This document shows positions 11,848-23,245 of a stretch of 64,000 bases of DNA, in pieces. A model generated the notes under the pieces. That model worked only from the letters and a program-made list of their open reading frames with translations, did no database searches and was not told where the DNA came from. Every line of letters starts with the position of its first letter. Within the stretch, counting starts at the first letter, position 1. A program made the translations under genes and the position numbers. Origin of the DNA: Spatholobus suberectus (Eukaryota > Streptophyta > Magnoliopsida > Fabales > Fabaceae); assembly GCA_004329165.1 (NCBI GenBank), contig CM014737.1:23852066-23916065 (forward strand), written 5' to 3'.

Positions 11848-14276
11848 AAAAGTACCTCCTTAGTAACATTGAGCAGAAAACGATATGGACTAGTCATAGT
11901 GGATGACTACTCTAGATGGACATGGGTTATGTTCTTAAAACACAAGGATGAATCTTATAAAATCTTTTCTACCTTTTGCAAAAGGATACAAAATGAAAAA
12001 GGTGTTTGTATGGCTTCAATAAGAAGTGATCACGAAGGAGAGTTTGAAAACGAAAGTTTTCAATGGTTCTGTGAGGAGAATGGAATTCTCCACAACTTCT
12101 CTATACCACAAACACCACAACAAAACGGTGTGGTAGAGAGAAAGAACAAGTCATTGCAAGAAATGGCTAGAACCATGCTAAACAATAACTCAATTCCTAA
12201 GCATTTCTGGGCTGAAGCCGTAAACACTGCATGTTATTTACAAAATAGAACTTACATTAGACCTTTTCTGAAAAAGACTTTCTATGAATTGTGGAAAGGA
12301 CAAAAACCCAACATATCATATTTTCATCCCTTTGGATGTCAATGTTTCATCCTGAACACTAAGGACAACCTTGGTAAGTTTGATTCAAAGTGTGATGATG
12401 GAATACTGTTAGGCTATTCTGAAACATCCAAGGCTTATAAAGTTTACAACTCTAGAACCTTAGCAGTTGAAGAAGCCATCCATGTTAAGTTCAATGACAA
12501 AATGCCTGATAACGAAATATCAGAGCTAGACTATTCATTTGCATATATGAAACTGGACAATGCCAGACCTTCAGCGTCCAGAGATCAAATGGACGATCCA
12601 AAAGCAGAAGAAAAAGAACCAACTGGACGTTCTTGGCAAACAAAGACCTATCATCCAGAAAATCAAATTCTTGGAAACGTTCAAGATCATGTTAGGACAA
12701 GATCGACCTTCAAGGAGCAAGCTCAAACTGCCTTGATTTCTCAACTGGAACCAAAGACAATAGACGAAGCTCTCCTGGACGATGGCTGGATTAGCGTCAT
12801 GAAGGACGAACTTAGTCAATTCGAAAAGAATGATGTCTGGATGCTAGTTCCCGCACCCAAGGACAAGTCTATCATTGGAACAAAGTGGCTATTCCGCAAT
12901 AAGCTTGATGAAGCTGGCAATGTGGTAAGAAATAAAGCACGACTTGTAGCACAAGGCTACTCTCAACAAGAAGGTATGGACTTTACTGAAACGTTTGCAC
13001 CAGTAGCTAGATTAAAAGCCATTCACATCTTACTTTCATTTGCTGCTCATAGTAATATGAAGCTCTATCAAATGGATGTAAAAAGTGCATTCTTAAATGG
13101 CATAATAACGAGAAAGTCTATGTGAAACAACCTCCTGGTTATGAGTGTGATACTTTTCCCAAACATGTTTTCAAACTTAAAAAGGCTTTGTATGGTCTTA
13201 AACAAGCCCCAAGAGCTTGGTATGAAAAACTAAGTTCTTTTCTTTTAGAAAATGGTTTCTCTAAAGGAAAAATAGATACCACTCTCTTTCGCAAAGACGT
13301 CAAAACACATTTTATCATTGCACAAATATATGTAGATGACATTATTTTTGGAGCCACTAATGACAGGTTATGCAATGATTTTTCTAAGATCATGACAGCA
13401 GAATTTGAGATGAATATGATAGGAGAACTAAAATTCTTCCTGGGGTTGCAAGTAAAGCGGACTGGAAATGGAATATTCATACATCAGACAAAGTATGTCA
13501 ACGAACTTCTGAAAAAGTATAAGATGGACGATGCAAAAGAAATGAGTACACCCATGCATCCATCATCAATACTTAGCCTGGATGACACTTCTAAAAAGGT
13601 AGATCAATCTACATATTGAGGTATGATTGGATCCCTTTTATATCTCACAGCGTCCAGACCTGACATTATGTTCAGTGTATGTCTATGTGCTCGCTTTTAG
13701 TCTGATCCTAGAGAAACTCATCTAATAGCAGTTAAGAGAATCTTTAGATACTTAAAAAGAACCACTAATCTTGGTTTATGTTTTAAGTCAACCAAAGAAT
13801 ACAAATTAGTTGGTTTTTGCAATGCTGACTATGCGAGAGATAGAGTAGAACGCAAGAGCACTAGCGGAGGATGTTACCTCATTGGTGGAAATCTAGTCTC
13901 CTAGACAAGCAAAAGACAAGGGACAATTGCCCTATCCACAGCGGAAGCAGAATATGTCTCAACTGCGTCTTGTTGCTCACAACTCTTATGGATCAAGCAT
14001 CAGTTAGAAGACTGCAGTATCTATGAGAGTAACAGTCCTATTTTCTGTGATAACACTGCTGCTATAAATCTGTCAAAAAATCCTATCTTGCATTCTAGGG
14101 CAAAGCACATTGAAATAAAACATCATTTTATAAGAGATTATGTTTAGAAGGGAGTTGTCAATATTTAGTTTATTAACACTAAAAATCAATTGGCAAATAT
14201 ATTTACAAAACCCTTTCCTGAAGATAAACTCATCCATATTCGAGATCTTTTAGGTATGGAATTTATAAGTGAATAG
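11848..14276 (+). pseudogene. Copia pol remnant: integrase, reverse transcriptase, RNase H
   Basis: Integrase core: IVDDYSRW near 11893, SDHEGEF near 12027 and VVERKN near 12130 supply the D, D and E catalytic positions; the N-terminal zinc finger is lost. Reverse transcriptase: KARLVAQGYSQ, QMDVKSAFLNG, LYGLKQAPRAWY and the YVDD active site at 13329-13340. RNase H: CNADYA, STAEAEY, CDNTAAI and RAKHIEIKHHF. Breaks: a frameshift between about 13104 and 13125, then in-frame stops at 13617, 13698, 13902, 14145 and 14166 before the natural end at 14274-14276. At least two of these stops sit where copia proteins normally carry tryptophan, consistent with G-to-A decay of TGG. The frame visible from 11788 includes about 20 unrelated codons to the left of the homology. 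Confidence 0.9.
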
Positions 14277-14685
14277 TTCTATTCAACATGCCTTGATCGT
14301 CCAAAGTTCGGTAATGTCCAATGTTTTCATAGCGTCCAATACTTCATCATCCACTTGCATATATTTTCGCATTCCATAACGACTTTCATTTGTGTGTGCA
14401 TCATTATCCGTGCTTAATTATGTTTTCTCTGAAAATGATTTGAAATAAATGCTTTTTTTTGTCTGAGTCACTTATGCGCCGTATAACCAACCTCGAGAAC
14501 GTAAGCGCCAGACCCAGCATTTATTACACATCACCTCTCTCTTCGAAAGTAAAAGAACCGCCAAAAGCAAAAGTCTTCGATTTCATCATATACACTCAAG
14601 CCCAAATCAAATACTCACCTCTTTTCAAATCCACCTGAACTCCGTTAACTTCTCAAAACCCTAGCCTTCCTTCAAGCTCTCAGAT
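14277..14685 (+). other. Spacer between pol and env-like frame
   Basis: The stretch is non-coding and contains recurring GCGTCCAA words that also occur in the env-like region and the 3' LTR. It would be the leader of the downstream frame. No splice acceptor could be singled out. Confidence 0.5.
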
Positions 14686-17521
14686 ATGGCAACTGAAAAG
14701 GCTAGTCCCGTTGCAAAGGCCGTGGCTCGTGTGGAGAGCCTAGACAAGGCTGTTGTTCTCATCGAAAGTCGCTTCGATATCCAAACTCTCAATGACATGG
14801 AGGTGTATGTAAAAGATAACTTGCTCAGATGTGGAATTCTCAACTACTTCCATCTGAACGAAATCATATACCCAGAACTCATCCGACAGTTCTAGAACTC
14901 TGCCGTTTTCTCAAAGACGGACATTACTGGAACCGTTCTGGGAGTTAAGGTCACACTGAACCTAGGCTCTATCGCCCAAGCCATTGGATGTGAGCGGGCT
15001 GGGTCCTGCATTAAAAACGGCTGGGAAGACAACTTTGGAGGTCATGACACAGTCGATGCTGCACTGATGGGTCCCAAAGGACAAAGCCCAGTCGAGTACA
15101 GCAAACTGACGAAAGAAGGGAAGATATTCCAGCAGTTTCTAAACAAAGGAATTTTTCACAAGGCTGGATCCAAGGATAGCGTTACCTTCCTACACCAGTT
15201 CACATTGTTCCACATGATCACTGGTCAACAGTTCAACTTACCGCACCTCATCCTGAGCAACATCTTCAGGACCATGAGAGGACGCGGGGAGCGCAACCAG
15301 ATTACCTATGCCGCCCTTCTTAACAGAATCTTTTGGCAACAGCATGTATTTCATGCTTTCTTTGCTCTTTCTCTTGGGGAGCAAAACAAGATTCGAATTT
15401 TGGGTGGTGGCTATAGATTCACACAACTACCGTTCGGACGCAACAATGTTGCACAGATGAAGGCTGGATTCGTGTTGAAGCCTTCAGAGACCACGTCCAA
15501 ACTCGTGGACATCAAAGAAGAAGCGGTTGAGATGGCACCCCTACAAACAGTAGCGCCAATCGTCCAGCATGCTGCACCTATAGACGACGAGGTACTGTTT
15601 GAAAATCCTATTGCTGCCAGACCATCCACCAGAAGGAGGTCGTCCAAGGCGCAAGCGACCAAAGCTACAAGGTCCAAGACCCAACGACCTTCAGCTCCAC
15701 CTATTCCACTTGTAGCTGCTCCCATTACTGCATCTGCTTCTTCTGTTGCACCAACCATACTTCCCGCTAAGAGACAGCTAATCGTCGCCTCTGATGACGA
15801 AGACGATGAGCCTATTGGTAAGCTTGTCAAGAAGCGGAAAGCTACCATGATTGCTATTCTCGATCAACCACAATCCCAACCATCTACCTCACCCAAACGA
15901 CCTGCAGACACGCTACCAGGGGAAGCACAGTCTAAGAAACATAAGCTTTCTTCTCCTACTGTTGCTGATGAACCTGAAAATGATTTTATATAATCTATCA
16001 TTATTGAACCATATGAACCTCTTACCCAACCACAAACCGAAACACAAGTCACACCTGAACCAGAAATGTTGTTGCCTGGTGATGAAGGTTATACCTACAC
16101 CATTCCTACTCCTGGTATCTCAAAAACTTACCTCTCCATTAAACCTCCTAAATCATCTCCCTCCTCAAACATCATCCCCTTCCCTACCCCCTCTTCAGAA
16201 ACCTTGGCACAAACCAAACAGAAATGGCCTCTACTGTTTGTTGAAGGAAATTCTCAAAACCTCCTGGACAACAATGCCATCATTCTGCATCCTGAGCTTC
16301 CCGAGCCAGACTTTGGTTTTGACTATTCTCCAATTGATATGGAGAAGTATATGGATGACTATGTCCATCAGCCGTCGGACGAATACCTGGCACTACCTCC
16401 TAGAGCCATTGAACACCTGTCGCTCAAGCGGTTTATTAGACGGAGGTATCCTAGAGTTGTACGAGCTTGGTGGATAAATGCTCATCCTCCTGGAGTACTT
16501 CAACATAGAGTACCTCCAGTCGTAGACACCAAGAAAGCTCTACAACAAAGAGGACCAACGAACGAGCAGATCATTCATCTAAGGCCTGCAGATTTGAAGT
16601 TTCAACCTATAGATCCGGAAGAAGATGGATTCTTTCCATCGGCCTTTGAGCATATGTTCTGCAACACTCTCAAAGGTTCAGCGTTTTTGAAGTATCAACT
16701 ATTCATTCCGCCATCCCAACATATCCAACCTTCCACATCCATTCGCAACCAACCAGACTGAGTCTGGCCAAGACTGCCAATCATTGATGAAAATCGCAAG
16801 AAGAAGAAAATTCTGACTAAGGCACCATCTTTGCCTTTACCGTCCAAAGCTGAAATTCAACATCATCCAACCCATTCCCATGAATGGTTTTTAGCTCAGC
16901 GTCTTCATACAGACATGGATGAGACAGATGCTGAAAGCTTCTAGCATCAACATATGTTCCTATGCGAACAAGAAAGCGTCCAACAGTGGCGTTTCAACAG
17001 ATGACAAGGCTGATATCCCAACTGCAACGAACTGTGAATTCACGCAGTGTCCAACTCGTGTCTTTCATTTTTCAGACACTTCAGCTGCCTTTGCCCGTCC
17101 ACCAGATGAGCGTCCACTCCTTGGTACAGAAACTTCTATCCTTTACACTTTGATTGCTGCCCTTACTCACACCAACACTTTCCAACCACCCTACCCTTGG
17201 ACCCCTCCTCGACCTTATCAACTTGACGTGCCAAACCTAAAGTTTCTAGAAGCACCTCCTCCCCCCTCTGAAGGTCTTCCACCTTCTCAACCAGCTTCGC
17301 CTACACCTCCACCACCGCCTACTCCTGGCTCCCAAACCTCCGCCAGCCTCCCTATCTCTACTTCCGCCCCTTCATCCATCCCATCTGTTGACCCCGCCGT
17401 TCAACAATATGTTGCCACCCAACTTCAACCTATTTTCACTCTTCTTCACCAAATTCTCCAGAACCAACAAGCCCTCCTCCATCCTTCTCAACCTTCTCCT
17501 CCTCCGCTGCCGCCACAGTGA
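14686..17521 (+). pseudogene. Env-like downstream frame of SIRE-type copia element
   Basis: The frame opens at an ATG at 14686 (MATEKASPVAK) and stays in one phase through 16761 and a little beyond, interrupted by stops at 14893, 15991, 16759 and 16942; a shift to another phase then carries a Pro-rich tail to 17521. About 900 codons remain. The N-terminal third contains a segment (NLPHLILSNIFRTMRGRG, TYAALLNRIF) that resembles the 'putative plant transposon protein' domain seen in env-like proteins of this lineage. The middle is basic and Ser/Pro-rich with an acidic DDEDDE cluster beside KKRK. The tail is Pro-rich (PPPPPTPG). I see no convincing signal peptide or membrane anchor, so 'env-like' is a lineage label, not a demonstrated function. 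It is inactive as it stands. Confidence 0.75.
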
Positions 17522-17916
17522 CTGTGATGACGACTCCTTTTTTTCTTTTTTATAATGACAAAAGGGGAGAAAGCATTATGATTTTTTTGTTTTTCCTTTT
17601 TTCCTTTGTCACATTTTTTGTGTACATATATTCTTGTCAAATTTTATGCTCTAAATAGTTAAATAAAATACAAAGTTGATCTGCTTTACTTCAAGTATTG
17701 CTCTGCTTATATTAAATACTATATCTGTTATATAATATGTTTAATACTTGGTATGATAATTGATATGAATTCAAGTTGATATCCTGTGTCTCAAATATAC
17801 AAAACTTGGTATATCCGACTCAGGGGGAGCATAGTAAGTCTTTCGAAAACTTCTTTATGCGCTTCTTTATTTAGCAAAAACTTAAAAAAATAAAATTAAT
17901 AAGGTTTGTCATCATC
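17522..17916 (+). other. Untranslated tail between env-like frame and PPT
   Basis: AT-rich non-coding DNA that includes an early GACAAAAGGGGAGAAAGC purine tract at 17558-17575 and a second CAGGGGGAGCA at about 17820. These resemble polypurine tracts and may be secondary priming sites of the element. Confidence 0.45.
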
Positions 17917-17929
17917 AAAAAGGGGGAGA
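17917..17929 (+). promoter_or_regulatory. Polypurine tract
   Basis: AAAAAGGGGGAGA lies immediately before the LTR's TG terminus (one T between). This is the classical plus-strand priming site of LTR retrotransposons and fixes the left border of the 3' LTR. Confidence 0.85.
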
Positions 17930-17930
17930 T

Positions 17931-19064
17931 TGTTGGAACCAAAGACGTAGAAGTGTCTAAACCCTCAATGTTTTGAAGATAACAAAGCTTATTAATGTTC
18001 ATATTTGCGCGTATAGACTAACCCTGTCACAGCTAAGAAGAAGACTCGCCAACAAGGACCGTCTAGTGTCATGTTAAAGACCGTCCAGTAGACGTGTCAA
18101 AAACCGTCCAGTTAGATGTGTTTAAAGACCATCCAGTTGAACAAACTAGAGGCGACCGTCCAAGTCTCCAAGATCATATATTCAAACAGCTAAGTTTTTA
18201 GTCTGAACGTCAATTATATCTATGCTAAGTCTGCCTCATAAATTACACATTAATACTCCAGTGAACTAACGTTCAAATCTGTTTAAAGCATCAACATCAA
18301 TTTAGTACAAAAGCACAGTAGCATAGATAAAGCAAGTCAACTTATCAAGCTGACAAGACAAATGAAGAAGGTTCAGAAGAACAAACTGCTAGCGCAGTCC
18401 TGCAACTTCCCTTATAGTGCAAGTCTACAATTGCCACGCTTGACATTTCTGAAAAGATGGTTTGCATGCTTCTCATTGCGTAAAGAGTTAAATTATCTAC
18501 AATGGATCTTTTTCCTAAAGATCATATATATACGTGCACCAACGAAAACAGAATAACAACAACGAGAAACAAAAAGGTGAATAGAAAAAAGGCGAAGTCT
18601 GTCAAAAAGAACAAGAATGTAAAGTCTTTTGTAATACTCTGTTAAGAGCGTCCAATGGACGATAGCAAAATTTTGTAAAGATCCTCAAAGTGATCCTGAG
18701 CTAAATCTTTCAAATCCCTACTACGTGAGTTGACCCTTCCTCTTTAAACACTTGTTTGTTGTGAAAGCCTAGAAAGGCTTAGTGTAAAAGAATACTTGAG
18801 TTAAGCAATCTAGGGAGATTACGTTGTAAAGCCTAAAGAGGCCACGAACAATACTTGTAACCTAAGATTGGTTAGTAGAAACCTTCTGAGTGAAGGGACT
18901 GGACGTAGTTCAAGTTGAGTGAACCAGTATAAAACCTTCTAAGTTTTTCTTCTCTCTATCCCTACACCTGAAAATGTTTTTTGTTGATCTACTTATTTCG
19001 AAAAAGTTTTACAAGGCACAATTCAACCCCCCCCCCTTCTTGTGCGCTTTTTCGTATTTCAACA
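17931..19064 (+). mobile_element. 3' LTR of the copia element (1134 bp)
   Basis: The LTR starts TGTTGGAACC right after the polypurine tract and ends TCGTATTTCAACA. The length fits the roughly 1.1-kb LTRs of SIRE-type elements. The U3 part holds three imperfect copies of a GACCGTCCAGT unit (about 18058-18136). A TATA-like run is at 18523-18532. The region near the end has a run of 10 C (19027-19036) within CAACC...CTTCTTGTGC, a typical end for this lineage. No 5' LTR is in the window, so insertion age cannot be estimated here. Confidence 0.8.
18523..18532 (+). promoter_or_regulatory. Candidate LTR TATA box
   Basis: CATATATATA, preceded by AAGAT and followed by ACGTGCACC, lies in the middle of the LTR, where the U3/R boundary is expected. 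Confidence 0.45.
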
Positions 19065-20715
19065 CCTTCTATGAACTCAATCGTGAGTCACCCCATAAAT
19101 CTTTTACTAGATGCCATTTTTGTCGATGAATATAGCATCCACAAACTAGGGTGAGAGGAAAATATAATAGAGCATCCATACATAAATACTCTAGGAATGT
19201 GTGCAAACAATACATAAACAACACAACAAAAATACAGACAAATGTAAATATACTAGGATAGCATCCAACATCATATAATACATATTCTCATATCAGTAGA
19301 TATAGCACCCAACACACATATAGTAATTACTAATCATATAATGTCAATTTGAATCAAATTAAGACACTCATGCATGAGATCCACATTACCTTATGAGTTA
19401 ACAACTTTACGTTTAAGCGTTCACCTGACTGTGTCCCCTAACATGGTAAATTAATATTAGCATGATCCTATGGTCCAAAAAAGCACAACATGTGCCAAAA
19501 TCATTCAGTTTACACACCAAACTTTGATCAATGGCAATAATTGTGATTTTGTGAGGATGTGTTGTACGAGGGCAGTCGCTACCATGACACAGAGATGTAT
19601 ACACTCAGTCCTTTGCAGAATCACGCATTTGCACATCCTCAAGGTCTAAACAACAACCTCCTCCCTCACACTTCAAAACGACAAAATGTACGTTCATTAC
19701 CAACATGACACATGCATATGAAACTTATAATGCGCACACACTCACATTATCTTTAAATCATTTCTTTTGATTACTCTAAGTGAATATCAATTGGTTTTAA
19801 TGTGTGTTCAGGCCATGCAACCTCAAAATGCACTATCATAATCTTGCGGCTCTCCACTCAGATTCAACCATTACGCTTATTATAAATTTTCTATAAGTGT
19901 TTTATGTTACATAATTTATTAAACTTTTGAGTAATACTTGTATTACAAAGTTTTATATTAAAATTGAGCACAAGTTTTACTTACAAATTATTTATTGATT
20001 ATTAATTAAATAATTAATATTCCAATGATAATTTCCCTATAACAGTGCATATCTAAATATTTTCAGTTTTCTAAGATACTAAAAAAAACGTATTATTATA
20101 ATAACTTTTTCTTAATTTCAAAATTTTATTTTAAGAGTTTTACAAAACTTTTTTAACTTGATTTTTTTTATAAAAATTCTAAAATATAGTAATATTTTAG
20201 AATATAGGTTACCTAAATTTTGTAAATATTTTACGAATAAGATTACTATTTTGCCCCTAGGTTCTAAATTTTAACTAGTTTAATAGCATTCGATTTATTT
20301 TGAGTCCAAAAATTAGTTCATCTTCAAATATGACATTGATTAATTTATTTTAACTAAATTTTAAAGTTTTAAATATTATTTTTAATTTAATAACTATAAA
20401 ATTATCATTTTGTCCTTACTTAACATATTTTTCAATTTAAGTTTAAAACTAGTATAGATTAACTTCTTTTAATTCAAACTTTTGTCTAAGTTCATCAATT
20501 CATTATTAATGCATTTTAATCATGTTTTATTAATCAAATATCATTTTCATAAGGCTTAATACAATTTTCGCCATTGTTTTATTTAAAATCAAATTTTTAT
20601 GTAGTCTTTGTAGTTAAAACTTAACCTAAGTTACTAGGAACTTGCTTAAGGTCTTAAGTCCATCATTATCACTTAAACTAATATTTTTATGAACATCAAA
20701 GGGTCTATTTAGAGT
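19065..20715. other. Non-coding repeat-like DNA right of the copia LTR
   Basis: No gene was recognised. From 19130 to 19320 the word TAGCATCCA/TAGCACCCA recurs four or more times at irregular spacing, suggesting that the copia element was inserted in or beside older repetitive DNA. From 19870 the sequence is simple AT-rich. Confidence 0.4.
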
Positions 20716-20904
20716 TAGAGCTATCAATTTGGGCTAGATTGGCACATTCAAGCCAACCCACCAAGGGCCAAAAAAATTTTTAGCTAAGTAAGGCTAAGTA
20801 ATTTTTGTTACGAGCTACTATTTTTTAGGTCCAGCATAGTCCTTTATGGACCACGAGCCAAACAGTCCATCCTAGGGTTATTTCATTTTATTTTTTTTGA
20901 AAAA

Positions 20905-21620
20905 TTGTTTAATCTCATCAACAACATAACATATAATGATATATATAATTTCTATAGAAAAATAATAATTTTACTATAACATACTATTACAATATTATAA
21001 TGTTCATACATTAACATATTAACATTTGATAATTAATACAATTTGGTACTTAATGGAGCTCATCACAACCAAAACAAATATATGAATCATCATATAAAAG
21101 AATAAAGGAGTCTATAACATAATAAAATATGAACTTGTCATATTACAAAAATAAATATAAGAGCTCGTCACAACAAAAACAAATATATGAATCATCATAT
21201 AAAAGCATAAAGGAGTCTATAACAGAATAAAATATGAACTCGTCATATTACAAAAATAAATATAAGAGCTCGTCACAACAAAACATATAAGTTCATTATG
21301 TCACAAACTAAAATAGAGGTTCATCACAAAAGAATTGCTTAATCTCATCAACAACATAACATATAATGATATATATAATTTTTATAGAAAATAATAATTT
21401 CACTACAACGTTATGCTATTATAACATTATAATGATCATACATTAATGTACTAACATTTGATAATTAAACAATTTAATATTTAATGGAGCTTCTCGCAAA
21501 AAAAAAATGAATCATCATATAAAAGAGCTACGAAGTTCATAACATAATAAAATATGAGCTTATCATATCACAAAAATATAAGAACTCGTCACAACAAAAT
21601 ATAAAGGTTCATTACATCAC
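20905..21620. repeat. Nested direct repeats, subterminal to the hAT remnant
   Basis: Two repeats interleave. A block of about 160 bp (AATCTCATCAACAACATAAC at its start) occurs at about 20911-21065 and again at about 21330-21488. A unit of about 105 bp (starting GAGCTCGTCACAAC, ending CAAAAATAAATATAA) occurs at 21056-21161 and 21162-21266 nearly identically, and in diverged form at about 21487-21600. The arrangement implies an initial tandem duplication and then a larger duplication of the set. Confidence 0.8.
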
Positions 21621-21849
21621 AAACTAAATAGAGGTTTATCATAAAAGTTATTGGAATTCATCCTCTTCATTCCCATTTATCTTCTTCATCCAAAATAATG
21701 ACATTTAAACTTTTGTCATTGTCATTAACTTCGGTGATTCCTTCTTTCACACCATCAAGTGGGACTAATCCTCCTACATATTAAGATATGCAATTTAACC
21801 ATGACAAAACACATAACAACAACAATAACTAAGGATAGAAGATTTAAAA

Positions 21850-23245
21850 TGGGAGCTAGTAATAAAAAAGACTTATCATTTGAAAAAATTCGAGTAACCA
21901 ATTGTGAGTACAAATGAGAGCTTGCAAGTTTTTGGAAAATATAGAGCTTCTATGCTTATTCAAAATATGACCACCAATGCTAAAAGCAGACTCAGAGCCA
22001 TTGTGGTGATTGGAATACTCAATGTATATCACTAGCCATCCTTGCAAGGTCACCAAATTTTAGGCTATGATCTCTCTAATATTCTAAAACATCTAAATTT
22101 TTATGACCTACAAGCTTTGGAACTTCTAAGTAAAGATCAAGTTCAAATTTTTCTTTTAACAATGTTTCTTATTCTTTTCTTCTTCAAAATCCTATCATAT
22201 ATTACACAAATAACAACTTTATATTCAAACAAAATGACACAAGAGAAAATTAAAGTAAATTAAATAACTAATTAAACAACAATTTACATCATACTCGCTT
22301 GGCAAATTTGTTTTTACCATTAGTTGAAGATGAAGTTGGAGCACTTGCATCCATCATAAAGAAGGTGAAGTATTATTGACATAATGAACAAAAAGTTTAT
22401 ACAAATCATTATTTGCATTGCTTAACTTCTCATCAACGATGAGCTTGTTAGAATAAAATCTAAAATAAGCATACTTCAAAAATTAAAACTTCATCCTACA
22501 ATAAAAAAACACAACCAAAAGCAAGAATTGTGCTATACTCATTCTAATATTTATCAAACTTGACCATCATCTTTGAGCCATATCTATCTCTAATCACATC
22601 ATCTTCACTTGACCTATTATTTTTCAATTTCATAAAATACAAATTAGATATAGGATATTTAGAACTAGAAATCATATTAGCAATTTCGTAAAAGGCTCCA
22701 AAAATTCCCTCATCTTTTATACTCTTTCCTAATCTTCATTTAATAGACAATGCTCATAATTCTCATCATTCAAACTCAATCTTGCAAAAGCACGATTATA
22801 CATGATGGCACTTTCACGCATCAAATATGTAGAGTTCCATCTAGTTGACATGTCTAAACATAGGCCCACATTACTATCAATACCAATTTCTTTAACAAAA
22901 TGGAGAAACTATTTCATCCTTGATTCCAAACCCTACACATATTTTACACCCTTCCTAATTTTATATTGCCACCTTTAACCCTTCTTGAACTATGAGATTT
23001 AATATATGTGCACAACATCTAATATGAAAGAAGTATCCATTGCACAACAAATTATTTGACAAGCAAAGTTGAGATTTCAATATGCTTTGCATATTATTAT
23101 TAGAGAAAGCATTATCTAGAGTAATTGAAAAGACCATTTTTTTTTCAATTCCCTATTCTTTCAAAAATTCAAGAACCTTTCTTAATAACTCACAGCCAAT
23201 ATGTAAAGGATGGAAAAGATATTGCTAGAGTCGTGAACAAAGGAA
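21850..23245 (-). pseudogene. hAT-family transposase (RICESLEEPER-like), broken
   Basis: Read on the minus strand from about 23245 downward, the pieces follow the hAT catalytic order. They are a block with ITLDNAFSNNNM and FHIRCCAHILNLIVQEGLK (about 23130-22960), then DMSTRWNSTYLM (about 22850-22815), a middle segment with SSKYPISNLYFMKL (about 22680-22620), and the C-terminal dimerisation domain with SESAFSIGGHILNKHRSSI and QALICTHNWL (about 22000-21890). The phase changes several times and stops interrupt it. The N-terminal BED zinc finger is not visible. Known hAT transposases act as DNA cut-and-paste enzymes; this copy cannot. Confidence 0.8.

Larger units (their letters stand above)
11848..19064 (+). 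mobile_element. 5'-truncated Ty1-copia element, SIRE/Maximus-like
   Basis: The order is integrase (partial), reverse transcriptase, RNase H, a spacer, an env-like frame, a polypurine tract and a 3' LTR. The order integrase before reverse transcriptase defines Ty1-copia. A long extra frame downstream of pol is characteristic of the SIRE/Maximus lineage, first described in soybean. The 5' LTR, PBS, gag, protease and the start of integrase are missing, so the element cannot be self-sufficient. Several stops and frameshifts mark it as old. The base just left of integrase belongs to unrelated repeat DNA. Confidence 0.8.
20716..23245 (-). mobile_element. hAT transposon remnant
   Basis: It contains a minus-strand hAT transposase relic and, at its downstream side, a likely terminal sequence TAGAGCTATCAATTTGGGCT at 20716-20735 that resembles plant hAT ends. 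Between the two lie duplicated subterminal repeats (20905-21620). The other terminus was not found, so the right border is only the last recognisable coding block. Confidence 0.65.

Noticed and set aside
13139..13480. 113-aa minus-strand frame opposite reverse transcriptase
   Set aside because: It is the antisense of the conserved YVDD region and carries no motif of its own.
15411..15848. 145-aa minus-strand open frame opposite the env-like frame
   Set aside because: It mirrors the plus-strand env-like coding sequence and its Ala/Ser-rich content follows from that frame's codons; no independent support.
15851..16477. 208-aa plus-strand open frame in a second phase of the env-like region
   Set aside because: It overlaps the true phase (14686-16761) and is rich in Leu, Asn, Pro and Ser from CT-rich codons of the main frame; a shadow.
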